A stretch of 64,000 nt of DNA, taken from positions 205,765 to 269,764 of the forward strand of contig NZ_JADEWR010000007.1 in NCBI RefSeq assembly GCF_015207525.1, read 5' to 3'. A program made the position numbers and the translations under genes. Positions 36,840 through 45,284 of the stretch are shown piece after piece; the stretch's first letter is position 1, and each line of letters starts with the position of its first letter. The notes under the pieces are model-generated. The model worked only from the letters and a program-made list of their open reading frames with translations, ran no database searches and was not told the origin of the DNA. This DNA is from Nodosilinea sp. LEGE 06152 (GTDB taxonomy: Bacteria; Cyanobacteriota; Cyanobacteriia; Phormidesmidales; Phormidesmidaceae).

Positions 36840-37295
36840 TTACTCTAAAAAGTTGTGGTCGTCGTCAAGGCAGGCATCCCAACTGGCGGAGAGCGCGTCG
36901 GCAACCATGGCCTCTAGAGCTGCAGTGTTGACCGATCGCGTAACGTGGTCGTGCATGGGATCTGACAGCGGAATGAGGCGTAGCCGTCGGTTGTCTTGCA
37001 CTAGATCAAAGTGGCTGCCATCGGCATCGGTTTGACCAATTTCAAGATAATCGAAGCTGTAAACGTTGATATAGAGTGTATGATTAGCCACGAGTGTGGC
37101 CTGCTGGCTATCAGCGAACACTTCCATGACCAACCCCTGGCCCTCAGAGAGCGGAATGCTGTCTTGAAGGTGCCGGTATCGCACCTGCCCCAGGTCTTGC
37201 AGTAGCCTGAGCATGTCGGTTTTGTTGACAACGACCCCGCTATCGATTAAACAGGGAGCGGGGATGCTCAAATTGCTGGCACGCTCGCGATTCAT
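36840..37295 (-). CDS. Conserved hypothetical protein, 151 aa
   Basis: I do not recognise a named family. The 151-aa soluble protein has an N-terminal MNRERASNLSIPAPCLIDSG, a central block GQGLVMEVFADSQQATLVAN, and a C-terminal acidic segment (SASWDACLDDDHNFLE). Composition and codon use look coding, and the gene has a strong inverted repeat after its stop codon. I infer it to be a cyanobacterial conserved protein. No membrane segment or catalytic motif is visible. Confidence 0.65.
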   Translation of the reverse strand: MNRERASNLSIPAPCLIDSGVVVNKTDMLRLLQDLGQVRYRHLQDSIPLSEGQGLVMEVFADSQQATLVANHTLYINVYSFDYLEIGQTDADGSHFDLVQDNRRLRLIPLSDPMHDHVTRSVNTAALEAMVADALSASWDACLDDDHNFLE

Positions 37296-37527
37296 GGGTT
37301 TTTAACCACGCTACGTTGGCGGTTGGAGCGAGGCTCGCGGCGATCGCTCCTGTGGGTCTATATCCACGATACTCGATATCGCTGGGAATGATCTGTCCGG
37401 CGATCGCTCAGCTCTGTGGAAAATTCTGAGCTAATTCTGCCAAAAGCCCTACGGCCAAGCATTCCGCGAGAATGCTGAAGTCTGCGTAATTTTGCTGAAA
37501 TGTTTTGCCCTGCGCAGAGGTGGATCC

Positions 37528-38322
37528 ATGACTCCATTGCCCCCAGCGAAACCCGGCGAAACTTCCCCCCGACCCGGCTGGTTTGCTCGCCTGGGAGGAT
37601 CCATTTTATTCTACACAAAGCTGCCGTTGCCGTCGGGGTGGCAGCCGCGCTTTGAGGGCATCGCCCCGCTGGCTCCGGTGGTCGGACTGGCCTTGGGCCT
37701 CGGCTTAGTGGGCGTCGATTTTGCCCTGGGGCAGTTGGGTATGCCGACGCTGACCCGCAGCGCTTTAGTAATTGGGCTGGGGGTGTGGGTAACGGGCGGC
37801 CTGCACCTGGATGGGGCGATGGATACCGCCGATGGGCTAGCGGTCATGGACCCTGAGCGGCGACTGGCGGCAATGGCCGACAGCCACAGCGGGGCCTTTG
37901 GGGTGATGGCGGCGATCGCCATTCTCGGCCTTAAAACTTTGGCCCTGGCCGAGCTAGCCACTGGGCGCGGCGGGGTGCTGGTGGCGGCGATGGTGTGGGG
38001 TCGCTGGGGGCAGGTGGTGGCGATCGCCCGCTACCCCTACCTGCGAGCCGAAGGCAAGGGGGCGCTGCATCGGGAACATTTGCGATCGCCCCAGGACTGG
38101 CTGTTGGGGTTAGGACTAGCGCTGGCGGTTCACGGTATCTGGGCCTGGAGGTGTCCTGACCAACTGCTGCTGGTTGGGATTAGCCTAGTTGGTGGTCTGG
38201 GTCTGGCTCTAGCTACCGGGGCCTGGCTCGATCGCTGCCTGGGGGGCCACACTGGCGATACCTACGGGGCCACGGTGGAATGGACGGAAACACTGCTGCT
38301 GTGCTTGGCTACGCTGGCTTGA
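37528..38322 (+). CDS. cobS: Adenosylcobinamide-GDP ribazoletransferase (cobalamin synthase)
   Basis: Polytopic membrane enzyme joining adenosylcobinamide-GDP and alpha-ribazole in the last steps of cobamide assembly. About 264 aa from the ATG at 37528. CobS motifs are FYTKLPLP near the N-terminus, GGLHLDGAMDTADGLAVMDPERRLAAMADSHSGAFG (metal-binding Asp-rich block), WGRWGQVVAIARYPYLRAEGKG, and the C-terminal GGHTGDTYGATVEWTE. An ATG at 37492 would add 12 unsupported residues. Multiple Gly/Ala/Leu-rich helices follow. Cyanobacteria usually make pseudocobalamin with this enzyme. Confidence 0.93.
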   Translation: MTPLPPAKPGETSPRPGWFARLGGSILFYTKLPLPSGWQPRFEGIAPLAPVVGLALGLGLVGVDFALGQLGMPTLTRSALVIGLGVWVTGGLHLDGAMDTADGLAVMDPERRLAAMADSHSGAFGVMAAIAILGLKTLALAELATGRGGVLVAAMVWGRWGQVVAIARYPYLRAEGKGALHREHLRSPQDWLLGLGLALAVHGIWAWRCPDQLLLVGISLVGGLGLALATGAWLDRCLGGHTGDTYGATVEWTETLLLCLATLA

Positions 38323-38735
38323 GCCTGGATCTGTCGCGATCGCTCAAAGCGCTGTCTAACTCTTCCTTCTCTTTCTCTAGATAGAGAAACGCTGGCTGGA
38401 GAAACCAATTGCTGTCCTTCTTCGTACTGAGGGCGGTGCTGGGTTTGGCCTATTGCCTAGCAAAGTTATGTCCTCTGGCGCTGCCTTTGGTCATACCTCT
38501 GTGGCAGCCGACTTAGAGCTTTACCGGCCCCTCGGCCCTAGTATTCAGTTCGGTTGTGACATCGTCAGGCTGAGCCTTAAACAGCTGGGCTGTAGGTTGT
38601 CCTGGCGTTGTGCTGGTCAGCTTGCGCCACTCCTTAAACTTTGCTGGCTATGGCCCTAACAGCACCGCGAGATTGCTCAAGGCAATTGAAAGCCCAATCA
38701 ACGTTTCGATGCTGCGTCTACAAACGAGGACATCT
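38323..38735. other. 413-bp gap between cobS and DUF4394/CHRD gene
   Basis: No convincing coding sequence if the downstream gene starts at 38736. A small dyad TTTCTCT/AGAGAAA lies at 38372-38389. The ribosome-binding sequence ACGAGGACATCT directly precedes the ATG at 38736. Promoter elements presumably lie here but cannot be assigned. Confidence 0.45.
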
Positions 38736-40550
38736 ATGCAACGTCTTATTGCTCTGACTGACAACAACTCGCTGATTTCTATTGACCCCCAAGATCTCAG
38801 CTCAGCAACGTCTACTCCAGTCACCGGCATTGATGGCACCCTAATTGGCATTGACACCCGCCCAGCCGACGGGTTGATCTACGGTCTCACTACAGCCAAT
38901 CAGCTCTATACCCTCAACCCCGATGGGTTTAGCTCTGGCGACTTCAGCGGTCTGTTCACGCTAACTCAAGACGAAGCCGCCGTGCTGCTAGACGACGGCT
39001 TTTACCTCAACCTGCACACCGCAGCCTTTGGCGGCGGCGAACTGCGCGGGCAGCTCAATGTTCAACCCGAAAACGATATCGTTGCCTTTGGCCTGCCCCT
39101 AGAGGAAGCCCAGGAAGTTGGCGCTATGGCACCGCCGCCGGATGGTCCAGCCATGGGCCGTTTCGACGTGGTCTATGACGACGCTTCCAACACCCTGCAG
39201 ATCAGCGGCACCTTTAGTGATTTAACCGCAGGGCTCATGCCCGTTGGCAACACTGACGTCGAAGGTAACCCCCAAAGTTCTATTCATCTCCATCGCGGGG
39301 TAGCGGGTGAAAATGGCCCCATTCTGCGCAACTTTACCGTAAATGACGACGGCAGCTTCGGCGGCACCTTTACTCTGACGGAAGAAGAAGAGGCTCTGCT
39401 GCTCGATCAGGCTCTATACGTCAATCTCCACACCGACAGTTTTGGCGGGGGCGAACTGCGCGGTCAAGTCGCTGTCGCCGTGGAGGGCGATGTAGTTGAG
39501 CTGGGGGTGCCGATTGAAGAAGCTCAGCAGGTGGGCACTGCAGTACCCGATGGGCCTGCTACCGGCTCCTTTGATGCTATTTATGACGTTGCTACTGGCC
39601 AGCTGGGGGTGCAGGGTACCTTTGCTGGTCTGAGTGCCCCTCTCTTGCCTGTCGGTGGGGCAGACAGTGAGGGCAATCCTCAGAGTGCCATTCACCTGCA
39701 CCAGGGTATGGCCGGGGAGAATGGCCCCATTGTGCGCAACCTTGCCGCTACTAATGATGTGGCCACTCTGGTTAGCACCCTGTCGGTGCCTTTCGAAGGC
39801 GGCGTGGTGTCGGGCTTTGACTTTAACCCCGTAGCCGATCGCCTGCGGCTGGTGGGCGACAACGACCAGAACTTCCGCATCAATGTGGAGACTGGAGCGG
39901 TGATTGAAGACGGCACCTTGGCCTTTGCTATGGAGGACGCCAACGCTGGGGTTAACCCTAACGTAACGGCGGCAGCCTATACCAATTCCTTTGCTGGCAC
40001 CACCAGCACGGCGCTGTACAACATCGATCCGCTGCTCGACCAGCTGCTGCTGCAAAGCCCCCCGAACGACGGCACCCTGGTGACGGTGGGGGATCTAGGA
40101 GTTGATTTTGACGTGGTCGGCGGGTTCGATATTTTCTCCACCGCCGAGGGTGACAACGCTGCCTTTGCGGTGTCTGACAGCACCCTCTACGCCATCGACC
40201 TTGAGACTGGAGCCGCCACCAGCCTGGGCACCCTTGGCGGTGGCGTTGGCAATCTGCTTGGTTTCGTGGCCATGGCCAACCCAGTGGTGGGCGAGAAGCC
40301 CGACGATCTGACCAACCCTGGGAATGGCGGTGTGGAACTACCCCTGCCCGAGGGGATTCCCGGCGGGCCAGCGATAATCGACAACCTGAGAGACCTGTTA
40401 GACACTCTGTCTATGTCGCCGCTGGGGCAGGACTTGGCAGCGCTGGGATCGACTATTGCGAGCAGCACTGTTGACCTGGCGGCCCTGCTGCCAACGGAAG
40501 CTGAGCTTAATGCTGCGATCGCCGATCTGTCTGCATCCTTGGGCTTCTAG
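38736..40550 (+). CDS. DUF4394 protein with nested, permuted CHRD pair
   Basis: A 604-aa protein from the ATG at 38736 (GAGG 8 nt upstream). Residues 1-63 are the start of a DUF4394 domain (RLIALTDNNSLISIDPQ..PADGLIYGLTTANQLYTLNP). Residues about 64-341 (38925-39758) interrupt it with CHRD-type sequence. The order is a CHRD C-half (FYLNLHTAAFGGGELRGQL), one complete CHRD (SIHLHRGVAGENGPILRN..VNLHTDSFGGGELRGQV), and a CHRD N-half (AIHLHQGMAGENGPIVRN). DUF4394 then resumes (VATLVSTLSVPFEGGVVSGF..DFNPVADRLRLVGD) to about residue 517. A Leu/Ala-rich tail follows. There is no clear signal peptide. Its function is unknown; both domain families are typical of extracellular or surface proteins. Confidence 0.85.
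   Translation: MQRLIALTDNNSLISIDPQDLSSATSTPVTGIDGTLIGIDTRPADGLIYGLTTANQLYTLNPDGFSSGDFSGLFTLTQDEAAVLLDDGFYLNLHTAAFGGGELRGQLNVQPENDIVAFGLPLEEAQEVGAMAPPPDGPAMGRFDVVYDDASNTLQISGTFSDLTAGLMPVGNTDVEGNPQSSIHLHRGVAGENGPILRNFTVNDDGSFGGTFTLTEEEEALLLDQALYVNLHTDSFGGGELRGQVAVAVEGDVVELGVPIEEAQQVGTAVPDGPATGSFDAIYDVATGQLGVQGTFAGLSAPLLPVGGADSEGNPQSAIHLHQGMAGENGPIVRNLAATNDVATLVSTLSVPFEGGVVSGFDFNPVADRLRLVGDNDQNFRINVETGAVIEDGTLAFAMEDANAGVNPNVTAAAYTNSFAGTTSTALYNIDPLLDQLLLQSPPNDGTLVTVGDLGVDFDVVGGFDIFSTAEGDNAAFAVSDSTLYAIDLETGAATSLGTLGGGVGNLLGFVAMANPVVGEKPDDLTNPGNGGVELPLPEGIPGGPAIIDNLRDLLDTLSMSPLGQDLAALGSTIASSTVDLAALLPTEAELNAAIADLSASLGF
38925..39758 (+). repeat. Two CHRD periods in circularly permuted register
   Basis: The insert is 278 codons. 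The GGGELRGQ elements are 138 codons apart, and the G(R/S)FD(V/A)(V/I)YD elements 136 codons apart, so the insert equals two repeat periods. The break falls in the same loop at both ends: the last residues (GPIVRNLAATND) would join directly to the first (GFSSGDFSGLFTLT) to rebuild a full CHRD, as in GPILRNFTVNDDGSFGGTFTLT in the intact copy. Confidence 0.8.
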
Positions 40551-40594
40551 GCTGCTGATACGATAACCAAACGGGGGCTAAACGGCGGCTTAAT

Positions 40595-41260
40595 CTACCG
40601 AATGGCCCCCAGCGTATTTTTCCAGCTTAGCTCTTTGCCCAGCACCATCAGCGCCTTTTGGTCGGCCCCGGTAAACAGACCGCTGTCTACCAATTCGGCC
40701 AGCACTTGTTGGGCGAGCTGGGCGGCAAACATACCCCCTGACCGAAGCAGGTGGCTGTAGTAGCTGAACTGCGTTTGCCCATCCTGATTGCAGTGAAAGC
40801 TGTGAACCTGCTCCGGCGATAGGCAGTACACAGGCGTGTTGGCTGGCACCACCACCCGAGGAATGCCGTGTTTGCCGTAGCGCTGGTTGCCCTCGCCCTC
40901 AAGGGTACCCACCAGCACTACCCCCAGCAGGGTGCGAGTTTCCTGCACCAGGTCGGGGGTAAACAGCGGGTCGGGTTCGCTAGAGAGCCGAGGTCCGCTG
41001 TTAAAGAATAGCGGATTGAATAACTGCGAGTTGTACACCAGCCCCACGGCCCAGTGACGGCTGTCGTTGTCAAAGCTGACGAACTGACCAAAGCCGCAGT
41101 CTTCCGGCGTTGGCGGCGAACAGACATCCTGGGCATCGTCAACCTGTACCACGTAGTCGCAGTGGGAATTAGACTTCACCACTTTGCCAAGGCGACAGGG
41201 GGGCAGGGCCGTAGCGAACAAATCCATAGGGCGCTCTAGGGGTGGAACATGGGTACTCAT
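40595..41260 (-). CDS. Conserved hypothetical protein, possible HerA/HAS-barrel-like N-terminus
   Basis: A 221-aa soluble protein. The N-terminal ~90 residues (LGKVVKSNSHCDYVVQVDDAQD..CGFGQFVSFDNDSRHWAVGLVYNSQLFNPLF) look like a small beta-barrel of the type found at the N-terminus of HerA-like ATPases, but no ATPase motifs follow. The C-terminal part is helical (GMFAAQLAQQVLAELVDSGLF). The fold suggestion is weak inference. An alternative start is the ATG at 41227. The flanking genes do not reveal a role. Confidence 0.6.
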   Translation of the reverse strand: MSTHVPPLERPMDLFATALPPCRLGKVVKSNSHCDYVVQVDDAQDVCSPPTPEDCGFGQFVSFDNDSRHWAVGLVYNSQLFNPLFFNSGPRLSSEPDPLFTPDLVQETRTLLGVVLVGTLEGEGNQRYGKHGIPRVVVPANTPVYCLSPEQVHSFHCNQDGQTQFSYYSHLLRSGGMFAAQLAQQVLAELVDSGLFTGADQKALMVLGKELSWKNTLGAIR

Positions 41261-41291
41261 TGTAGACCGTTCCGCCGCAGGTGAGCACGCT

Positions 41292-41410
41292 GGCTTCGAC
41301 TTCGCTCAGCCACCAGGCTTCGGCTGCATTCAGCCACTAGGCCTCGACTTCGCTCAGTCACCAGGCTTTGGCTGCATTCAGTTACCGGGCTTCGACTTCG
41401 CTTAGCCAGA
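41292..41410. repeat. Five-copy 24-bp tandem repeat
   Basis: Five head-to-tail units of 24 bp (41292, 41316, 41340, 41364, 41388) read GGCTTCGACTTCGCTCAGCC-ACCA in odd copies and GGCTTCGGCTGCATTCAGCC-ACTA in even copies, each with a few substitutions. The alternation suggests amplification of a 48-bp dimer. It lies in the intergenic region between two minus-strand genes, upstream of the 221-aa gene. One plus-strand frame stays open through it, but it has no start context or family. Confidence 0.8.
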
Positions 41411-41419
41411 GTTAGCGGG

Positions 41420-42112
41420 CTACAGCGCAAAGCTCTCGTCGAAGTCGCTGCGGGTCATGGGCTGGCTGACTTCAAGCCCCTCGCCGCCCAGCAGGGTCAG
41501 CGGTTTGCCGTCTACCGAAATCCACACGGGAGCATCGGGGTTAAACGCGGTAGCGGTGTAGATCACCTGGCCCAAACGACCCATCATCGCAGCGCTGCCG
41601 CCGCCGGTTTCAAACTCACTCGACAAATCGACGTGGACACCGTCGGCCTCGACGGAGGCGTCAAGCAGCTGGGTTTGTTCAGGAATGGTGCTAAACGCCT
41701 GCTGGCTGGGGTCGCCTGACTTGGAGAGCAGATCGCCAAAGGCTGCGGTAACCTGCTCTGAGGGCGAGGCACTGGCTGCGACGGTAATAGGCTGAGCCAC
41801 CAGTTCAAAGCTTGTCCCGTTGTCTTTGAGCCAGTAGACCTGGCCGGTCACTTCGGCTGGGGCGGGCTGGGTGACAGGGTCTTTGGGAGCCGTTTCTTCA
41901 ACGCTGGGGGTCGTTAATGGGGCCGAAACCTCTGGCAGCGCCAGCATAGGATCGGTCTCGATGTCGATATTTGGAAACTCGGCTACCGGGGGCGTTGGGT
42001 TGAGGGCACGCCAGGTAAACCAGGCCACAGATCCGCCCGAGGCCAGCACTAGGGTGGTCAAACCAGCCAGAATGCCGAGGGGAATTTGCCGTAGCTTATT
42101 TCTGTAGTGCAT
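41420..42112 (-). CDS. GerMN-domain lipoprotein-like/secreted protein
   Basis: A 230-aa protein with an N-terminal basic/hydrophobic signal-anchor (residues 8-32, PLGILAGLTTLVLASGGSVAW) and a Pro/Thr/Glu-rich linker. The GerMN domain spans about 90-210 (VYWLKDNGTSFELVAQPITV, then AFGDLLSK, TIPEQTQLLDASVEADGVHVDLSSEF, GRLGQVIYTATAFN, VWISVDGKPL). GerMN domains occur in periplasmic/cell-wall-associated proteins of spore formers and cyanobacteria. The biochemical role is unclear. It is followed on the other side by the DUF2993 gene in the same orientation. Confidence 0.85.
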   Translation of the reverse strand: MHYRNKLRQIPLGILAGLTTLVLASGGSVAWFTWRALNPTPPVAEFPNIDIETDPMLALPEVSAPLTTPSVEETAPKDPVTQPAPAEVTGQVYWLKDNGTSFELVAQPITVAASASPSEQVTAAFGDLLSKSGDPSQQAFSTIPEQTQLLDASVEADGVHVDLSSEFETGGGSAAMMGRLGQVIYTATAFNPDAPVWISVDGKPLTLLGGEGLEVSQPMTRSDFDESFAL

Positions 42113-42165
42113 GGTGAGTTACCAAACGGAAGTCACATTCTAAGCCTAGGTCACCCCAAGCGAGC

Positions 42166-43002
42166 TTAGGGCAGAGGAGGGACAGCTTCTTGAGCTGGCT
42201 GTCGAGATAACAAGGGGGAGGTTGGATCTATTCTGGCAAAAATGGCAATATCTAGCTCATTGTCACGCACTTTGAAGTTGATCACGCGGGCAACCACGCC
42301 CAGCGCCTCTAGCCGCCGCAGGGTAAGGCGTTCCTGTGCCCCCTGCACAAACGATTCGAGCAGCTGGGGCGGGGTGTCTTCGCCGTCTACGGTAATGATG
42401 GGGTCGACTAGGGCAAACCGATGGCCGTTGAGAACAGTCAGCCCCAGGTCGATGCTAATGGCAATGTTTTCCTGGGTAACCCGATCTTGGAGATCGACCA
42501 CAACACGAAAGCGATCGCCCTCTAGAAACTTCAGCGACGGGTTGGCCAGGCCGTAGCGGTTTTGTTCACGCTCCCCCACGGCCCCCGGCAGGTTAAATTG
42601 CAGCGTATCGAGCCAGCCCTGCACTAGGGGCGACTGAAGGAAGGCATTCAAATCGTCGTCGTTCAGGCGCAGACGCAGCGCCGCCTGGGCCGGTTCATCC
42701 AGCACCAGTTCGCCCTGGCGCAGGCGACCGAGATCGACATCTACGGCGTCGGTTTCTATATCTATAGAGTCAATGCGCAGGCCGGGCAGCTGCCGGGTTT
42801 CGACCCCCCGGGCGGCGATCCGGGTGTGGTCGATGCGACCGCCTGCCAGCTGGTAGTTGGGCACATTGTCGATGCGCACCTCTAAGGTTTCGGCCCCGGC
42901 TAGCTGATCGCGCAGGGCAGCCTCGGCCAGGGTGTCGACCACCACGCCTCCACTACCCACCACCCCCAGCAGGGCCGAGAGAATTATGGTGATCAGTTCC
43001 AT
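42166..43002 (-). CDS. DUF2993 (LmeA-like) protein
   Basis: A protein of about 278 aa beginning MELITIILSALLGVVGSGGV, a signal or membrane segment. The DUF2993 region follows (VRIDNVPNYQLAGGRIDHTRIAARGV, then TDAVDVDLGRLRQG, LNDDDLNAFLQSP, and RRLEALGVVARVINFKVRDNELDIAIFARI). I use the ATG at 43002; the longer reading to 43053 overlaps proS. DUF2993 members are bacterial envelope proteins, and one mycobacterial member (LmeA) is a mannosyltransferase-associated factor. The function in cyanobacteria is unknown. It is located 22 bp past the proS stop codon on the same strand. Confidence 0.85.
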   Translation of the reverse strand: MELITIILSALLGVVGSGGVVVDTLAEAALRDQLAGAETLEVRIDNVPNYQLAGGRIDHTRIAARGVETRQLPGLRIDSIDIETDAVDVDLGRLRQGELVLDEPAQAALRLRLNDDDLNAFLQSPLVQGWLDTLQFNLPGAVGEREQNRYGLANPSLKFLEGDRFRVVVDLQDRVTQENIAISIDLGLTVLNGHRFALVDPIITVDGEDTPPQLLESFVQGAQERLTLRRLEALGVVARVINFKVRDNELDIAIFARIDPTSPLLSRQPAQEAVPPLP

Positions 43003-43024
43003 AGTCCGTCCTAGGTAGGTGGGG

Positions 43025-44839
43025 CTAGCGACTGGCCAGCAGTTCGTCGTCAATCCAGCCCTTGACCAGGGCCACGACCTCGGCCAGGGCTACTTCTTGC
43101 ACAATGCCGGTGGACCGCTCGACCACCTCAACCTTGCCATCGCCCAGGGCGCGCCCGGTGACAATGCGGTAGGGAATGCCAATCAGGTCAGCGTCTTTGA
43201 ACTTGACCCCGGCTCGCTCGTCGCGATCGTCGAGCAGCGCCTCGACTCCCACCGCCAGCAGCTCTTTGTAGATCGCCTTGGCGGCTTCGACCTGCAGGTC
43301 GTCGCCCATGTTGGGAATCACCACGATCGCCTGGTAGGGCGCGATCGCCACCGGCCACACAATGCCGTTTTTGTCGTAGGACTGCTCCACCGCCGCCTGG
43401 GCCAGGCGCGACACCCCCACCCCGTAGCAGCCCATCACCAGGGGGTGCTCAGCGCCGCTTTCGCTGGTGTAGGTGGCCCCCAACGCCTGGGAGTATTTGG
43501 TACCCAGCTGAAAAATGTGGCCAATCTCGATACCGCGCGCGGTTTGCAGGGTTTGGCTGGGGTCGTGCAGGGCGCGATCGCCCGCCGCCGCCTTGCGCAC
43601 ATCGACCACGATTTTGGGCAGGGTAAAGTCTTTGCCCCAGTTGCCGCCCACGGTGTGGTAGCCCGACTCGTTGGAGCCGGTGACAAAGTTTTTCAGGGGT
43701 TCAGCGGTGCGATCGCACAGTCGCAGAAACTTAGGCTCAATATCTTTGCCGCCCTTAATATAGTCGTCGCCCAGGTCGGGGGCCATATAGCCCAGGGGCA
43801 GGGGCTGGGCCGCCCACTGGCGCTGGGCCTCCTCGTCGGGCACTGCCAGCGACAGCACGGCGGTACCGCCGTAGTCAGTGGCCAATTTGGCTAGCTCATT
43901 GGTGAGCTTCACCTCGTTGACATCCTGGTCGCCGCGAATGCTGACGATCACCAGCAGCACCCGGCCATTGTCAAATACCGCCTGGTACAGCACGTTCTTC
44001 ACGATCTGAGTGGGCGAGCACTTGAGAAACGTGGCCAGCGACTCAATCGTGGGGGTATTGGGCGTATCGAGTTTTTCAAACTTAGTAAAGGTTGAAGGCA
44101 CTGCATCGACGGGGCGCGACACGGCCTTCTCTACGTTGGCGGCGTACTTGCCGTCTTCGGTGTAGAGCACTTCGTCTTCGCCCGCCTCAGCTAGCACCAT
44201 AAACTCGGTCGAGCCCGACCCACCGATCGCCCCCGAATCCGCATCCACCGCCCGAAACTCCAGGCCACAGCGGCGCAGAATGTTGCTGTAGGCGGTGTAC
44301 ATTTCCTGGTAAGTCTCTTTGAGGCTGCTCTCGTCGGTATGGAACGAGTAGCCGTCTTTCATAATGAACTCGCGGCCGCGCATAAGGCCAAAGCGGGGCC
44401 GAATCTCATCGCGAAACTTGGTCTGAATCTGGTAGAGATGCAGCGGTAGCTGTCGGTAGGAGCGCACCATGTCGCGGGCGATCGTGGTGATCACCTCCTC
44501 GTGGGTAGGGCCAAGGCCAACCTCCTGCTGGCGGCGATCGACCAGCGAGAACATAATGCCCTCGGCCTTGGTATAGGTGTCCCACCGGCCCGACTCTCGC
44601 CACAGCTCAGCAGGCTGAAGCTGGGGCAGCAGGCACTCCTGTGCGCCGGTCGCGTTCATTTCGTCGCGCACAATGTCGGAAATTTTGTTCAGCACCCGCC
44701 AGAGCAGGGGCAGATAGGCGTAGACCCCGCTGGTGATCCGCCGCATATAGCCCGCCCGCAGCAGCAGCTTATGGCTAGGAATCTCAGCCTCGGCCGGTTC
44801 TTCCCGCAGGGTGACAAACAGCATTTGGGATAGACGCAT
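43025..44839 (-). CDS. proS: Prolyl-tRNA synthetase
   Basis: Class II synthetase of 604 aa. The catalytic core starts at the N-terminus ([45 protein letters not shown]). Motif 2 is around [32 protein letters not shown], with [10 protein letters not shown] ahead of it. The central INS editing domain (about 225-400) is present, so this is the bacterial long form, able to edit Ala-tRNA-Pro. Motif 3 is [18 protein letters not shown], and the anticodon-binding domain forms the C-terminus. The gene is complete. Confidence 0.96.
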   Translation of the reverse strand: MRLSQMLFVTLREEPAEAEIPSHKLLLRAGYMRRITSGVYAYLPLLWRVLNKISDIVRDEMNATGAQECLLPQLQPAELWRESGRWDTYTKAEGIMFSLVDRRQQEVGLGPTHEEVITTIARDMVRSYRQLPLHLYQIQTKFRDEIRPRFGLMRGREFIMKDGYSFHTDESSLKETYQEMYTAYSNILRRCGLEFRAVDADSGAIGGSGSTEFMVLAEAGEDEVLYTEDGKYAANVEKAVSRPVDAVPSTFTKFEKLDTPNTPTIESLATFLKCSPTQIVKNVLYQAVFDNGRVLLVIVSIRGDQDVNEVKLTNELAKLATDYGGTAVLSLAVPDEEAQRQWAAQPLPLGYMAPDLGDDYIKGGKDIEPKFLRLCDRTAEPLKNFVTGSNESGYHTVGGNWGKDFTLPKIVVDVRKAAAGDRALHDPSQTLQTARGIEIGHIFQLGTKYSQALGATYTSESGAEHPLVMGCYGVGVSRLAQAAVEQSYDKNGIVWPVAIAPYQAIVVIPNMGDDLQVEAAKAIYKELLAVGVEALLDDRDERAGVKFKDADLIGIPYRIVTGRALGDGKVEVVERSTGIVQEVALAEVVALVKGWIDDELLASR

Positions 44840-45284
44840 GGGGGCTCCTGAGGTGACGGGGCGGGCTTAATGGTAGCAACTCATAGGCCATAGTAAACGA
44901 GGACGGGCAGCCCTGATCTAGCCCTGGCTGCACAGCTGTAGCCATCGCCAGTATGGTAAGACCTTCCAGAGTTTCTGAAGCGATGGCTATACGCCAGTTC
45001 GCCGCCCGAGTTTTTGCTAATGACGGCCAACAATGTCCTCAGCGAACGGGCCACCGCTATACTTTTCAGGAATTAGAAGGAAATCCGCTACAGTGTCTAA
45101 ACAGCCATTCTAGGATTGTGGTCGGGGCATTGTCTCGAAAGTCCGCAGAATTGCTGTGTTCCCAGGAATTGACATCTATTTTGCGTTCCTGAAAATAGCC
45201 CGACCCAGGCCGTAAACCCGCACCAGCGGGCGTCCTCACCGTTTCTGTGGGTCGGGCACACTGTCCCACGTGTCGCCCTACTTT
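44840..45284. other. 445-bp gap between proS and PhoH gene
   Basis: Short overlapping ORFs here look non-coding. The last ~90 bp form the leader of the PhoH gene and include the strong hairpin at 45198-45257. The direct repeats GGAATTAGAAGG and GGAATTGACA near 45070 and 45165 are probably coincidental. Confidence 0.5.
45198..45257 (+). promoter_or_regulatory. Structured leader before PIN-PhoH gene
   Basis: GCCCGACCCA (45198-45207) pairs perfectly with TGGGTCGGGC (45248-45257). A second stem, CCCGC/GCGGG with loop ACCA, is nested at 45217-45230. The outer stem ends 27 bp before the phoH ATG. There is no T tract, so it is more likely a 5'-UTR structure or operator than a terminator. Confidence 0.5.

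Noticed and set aside
39414-40055. 213-codon minus-strand ORF opposite the DUF4394/CHRD gene
   Set aside because: The plus strand shows clear CHRD and DUF4394 motifs; this frame has none.
41292-41410. Possible CRISPR array
   Set aside because: The 24-bp units are directly adjacent with no spacers and alternate between two versions, so this is a tandem repeat and not a CRISPR. No cas genes are present.
43019-43894. 291-codon plus-strand ORF opposite proS
   Set aside because: It lies entirely antisense to the well-conserved proS gene, and its protein is His/Gly/Val-rich without motifs. It is a shadow of GC-rich codon bias.
44953-45192. 79-codon ORF between proS and the PhoH gene
   Set aside because: No motif, and it overlaps another equally poor ORF on the opposite strand. 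Treated as non-coding.
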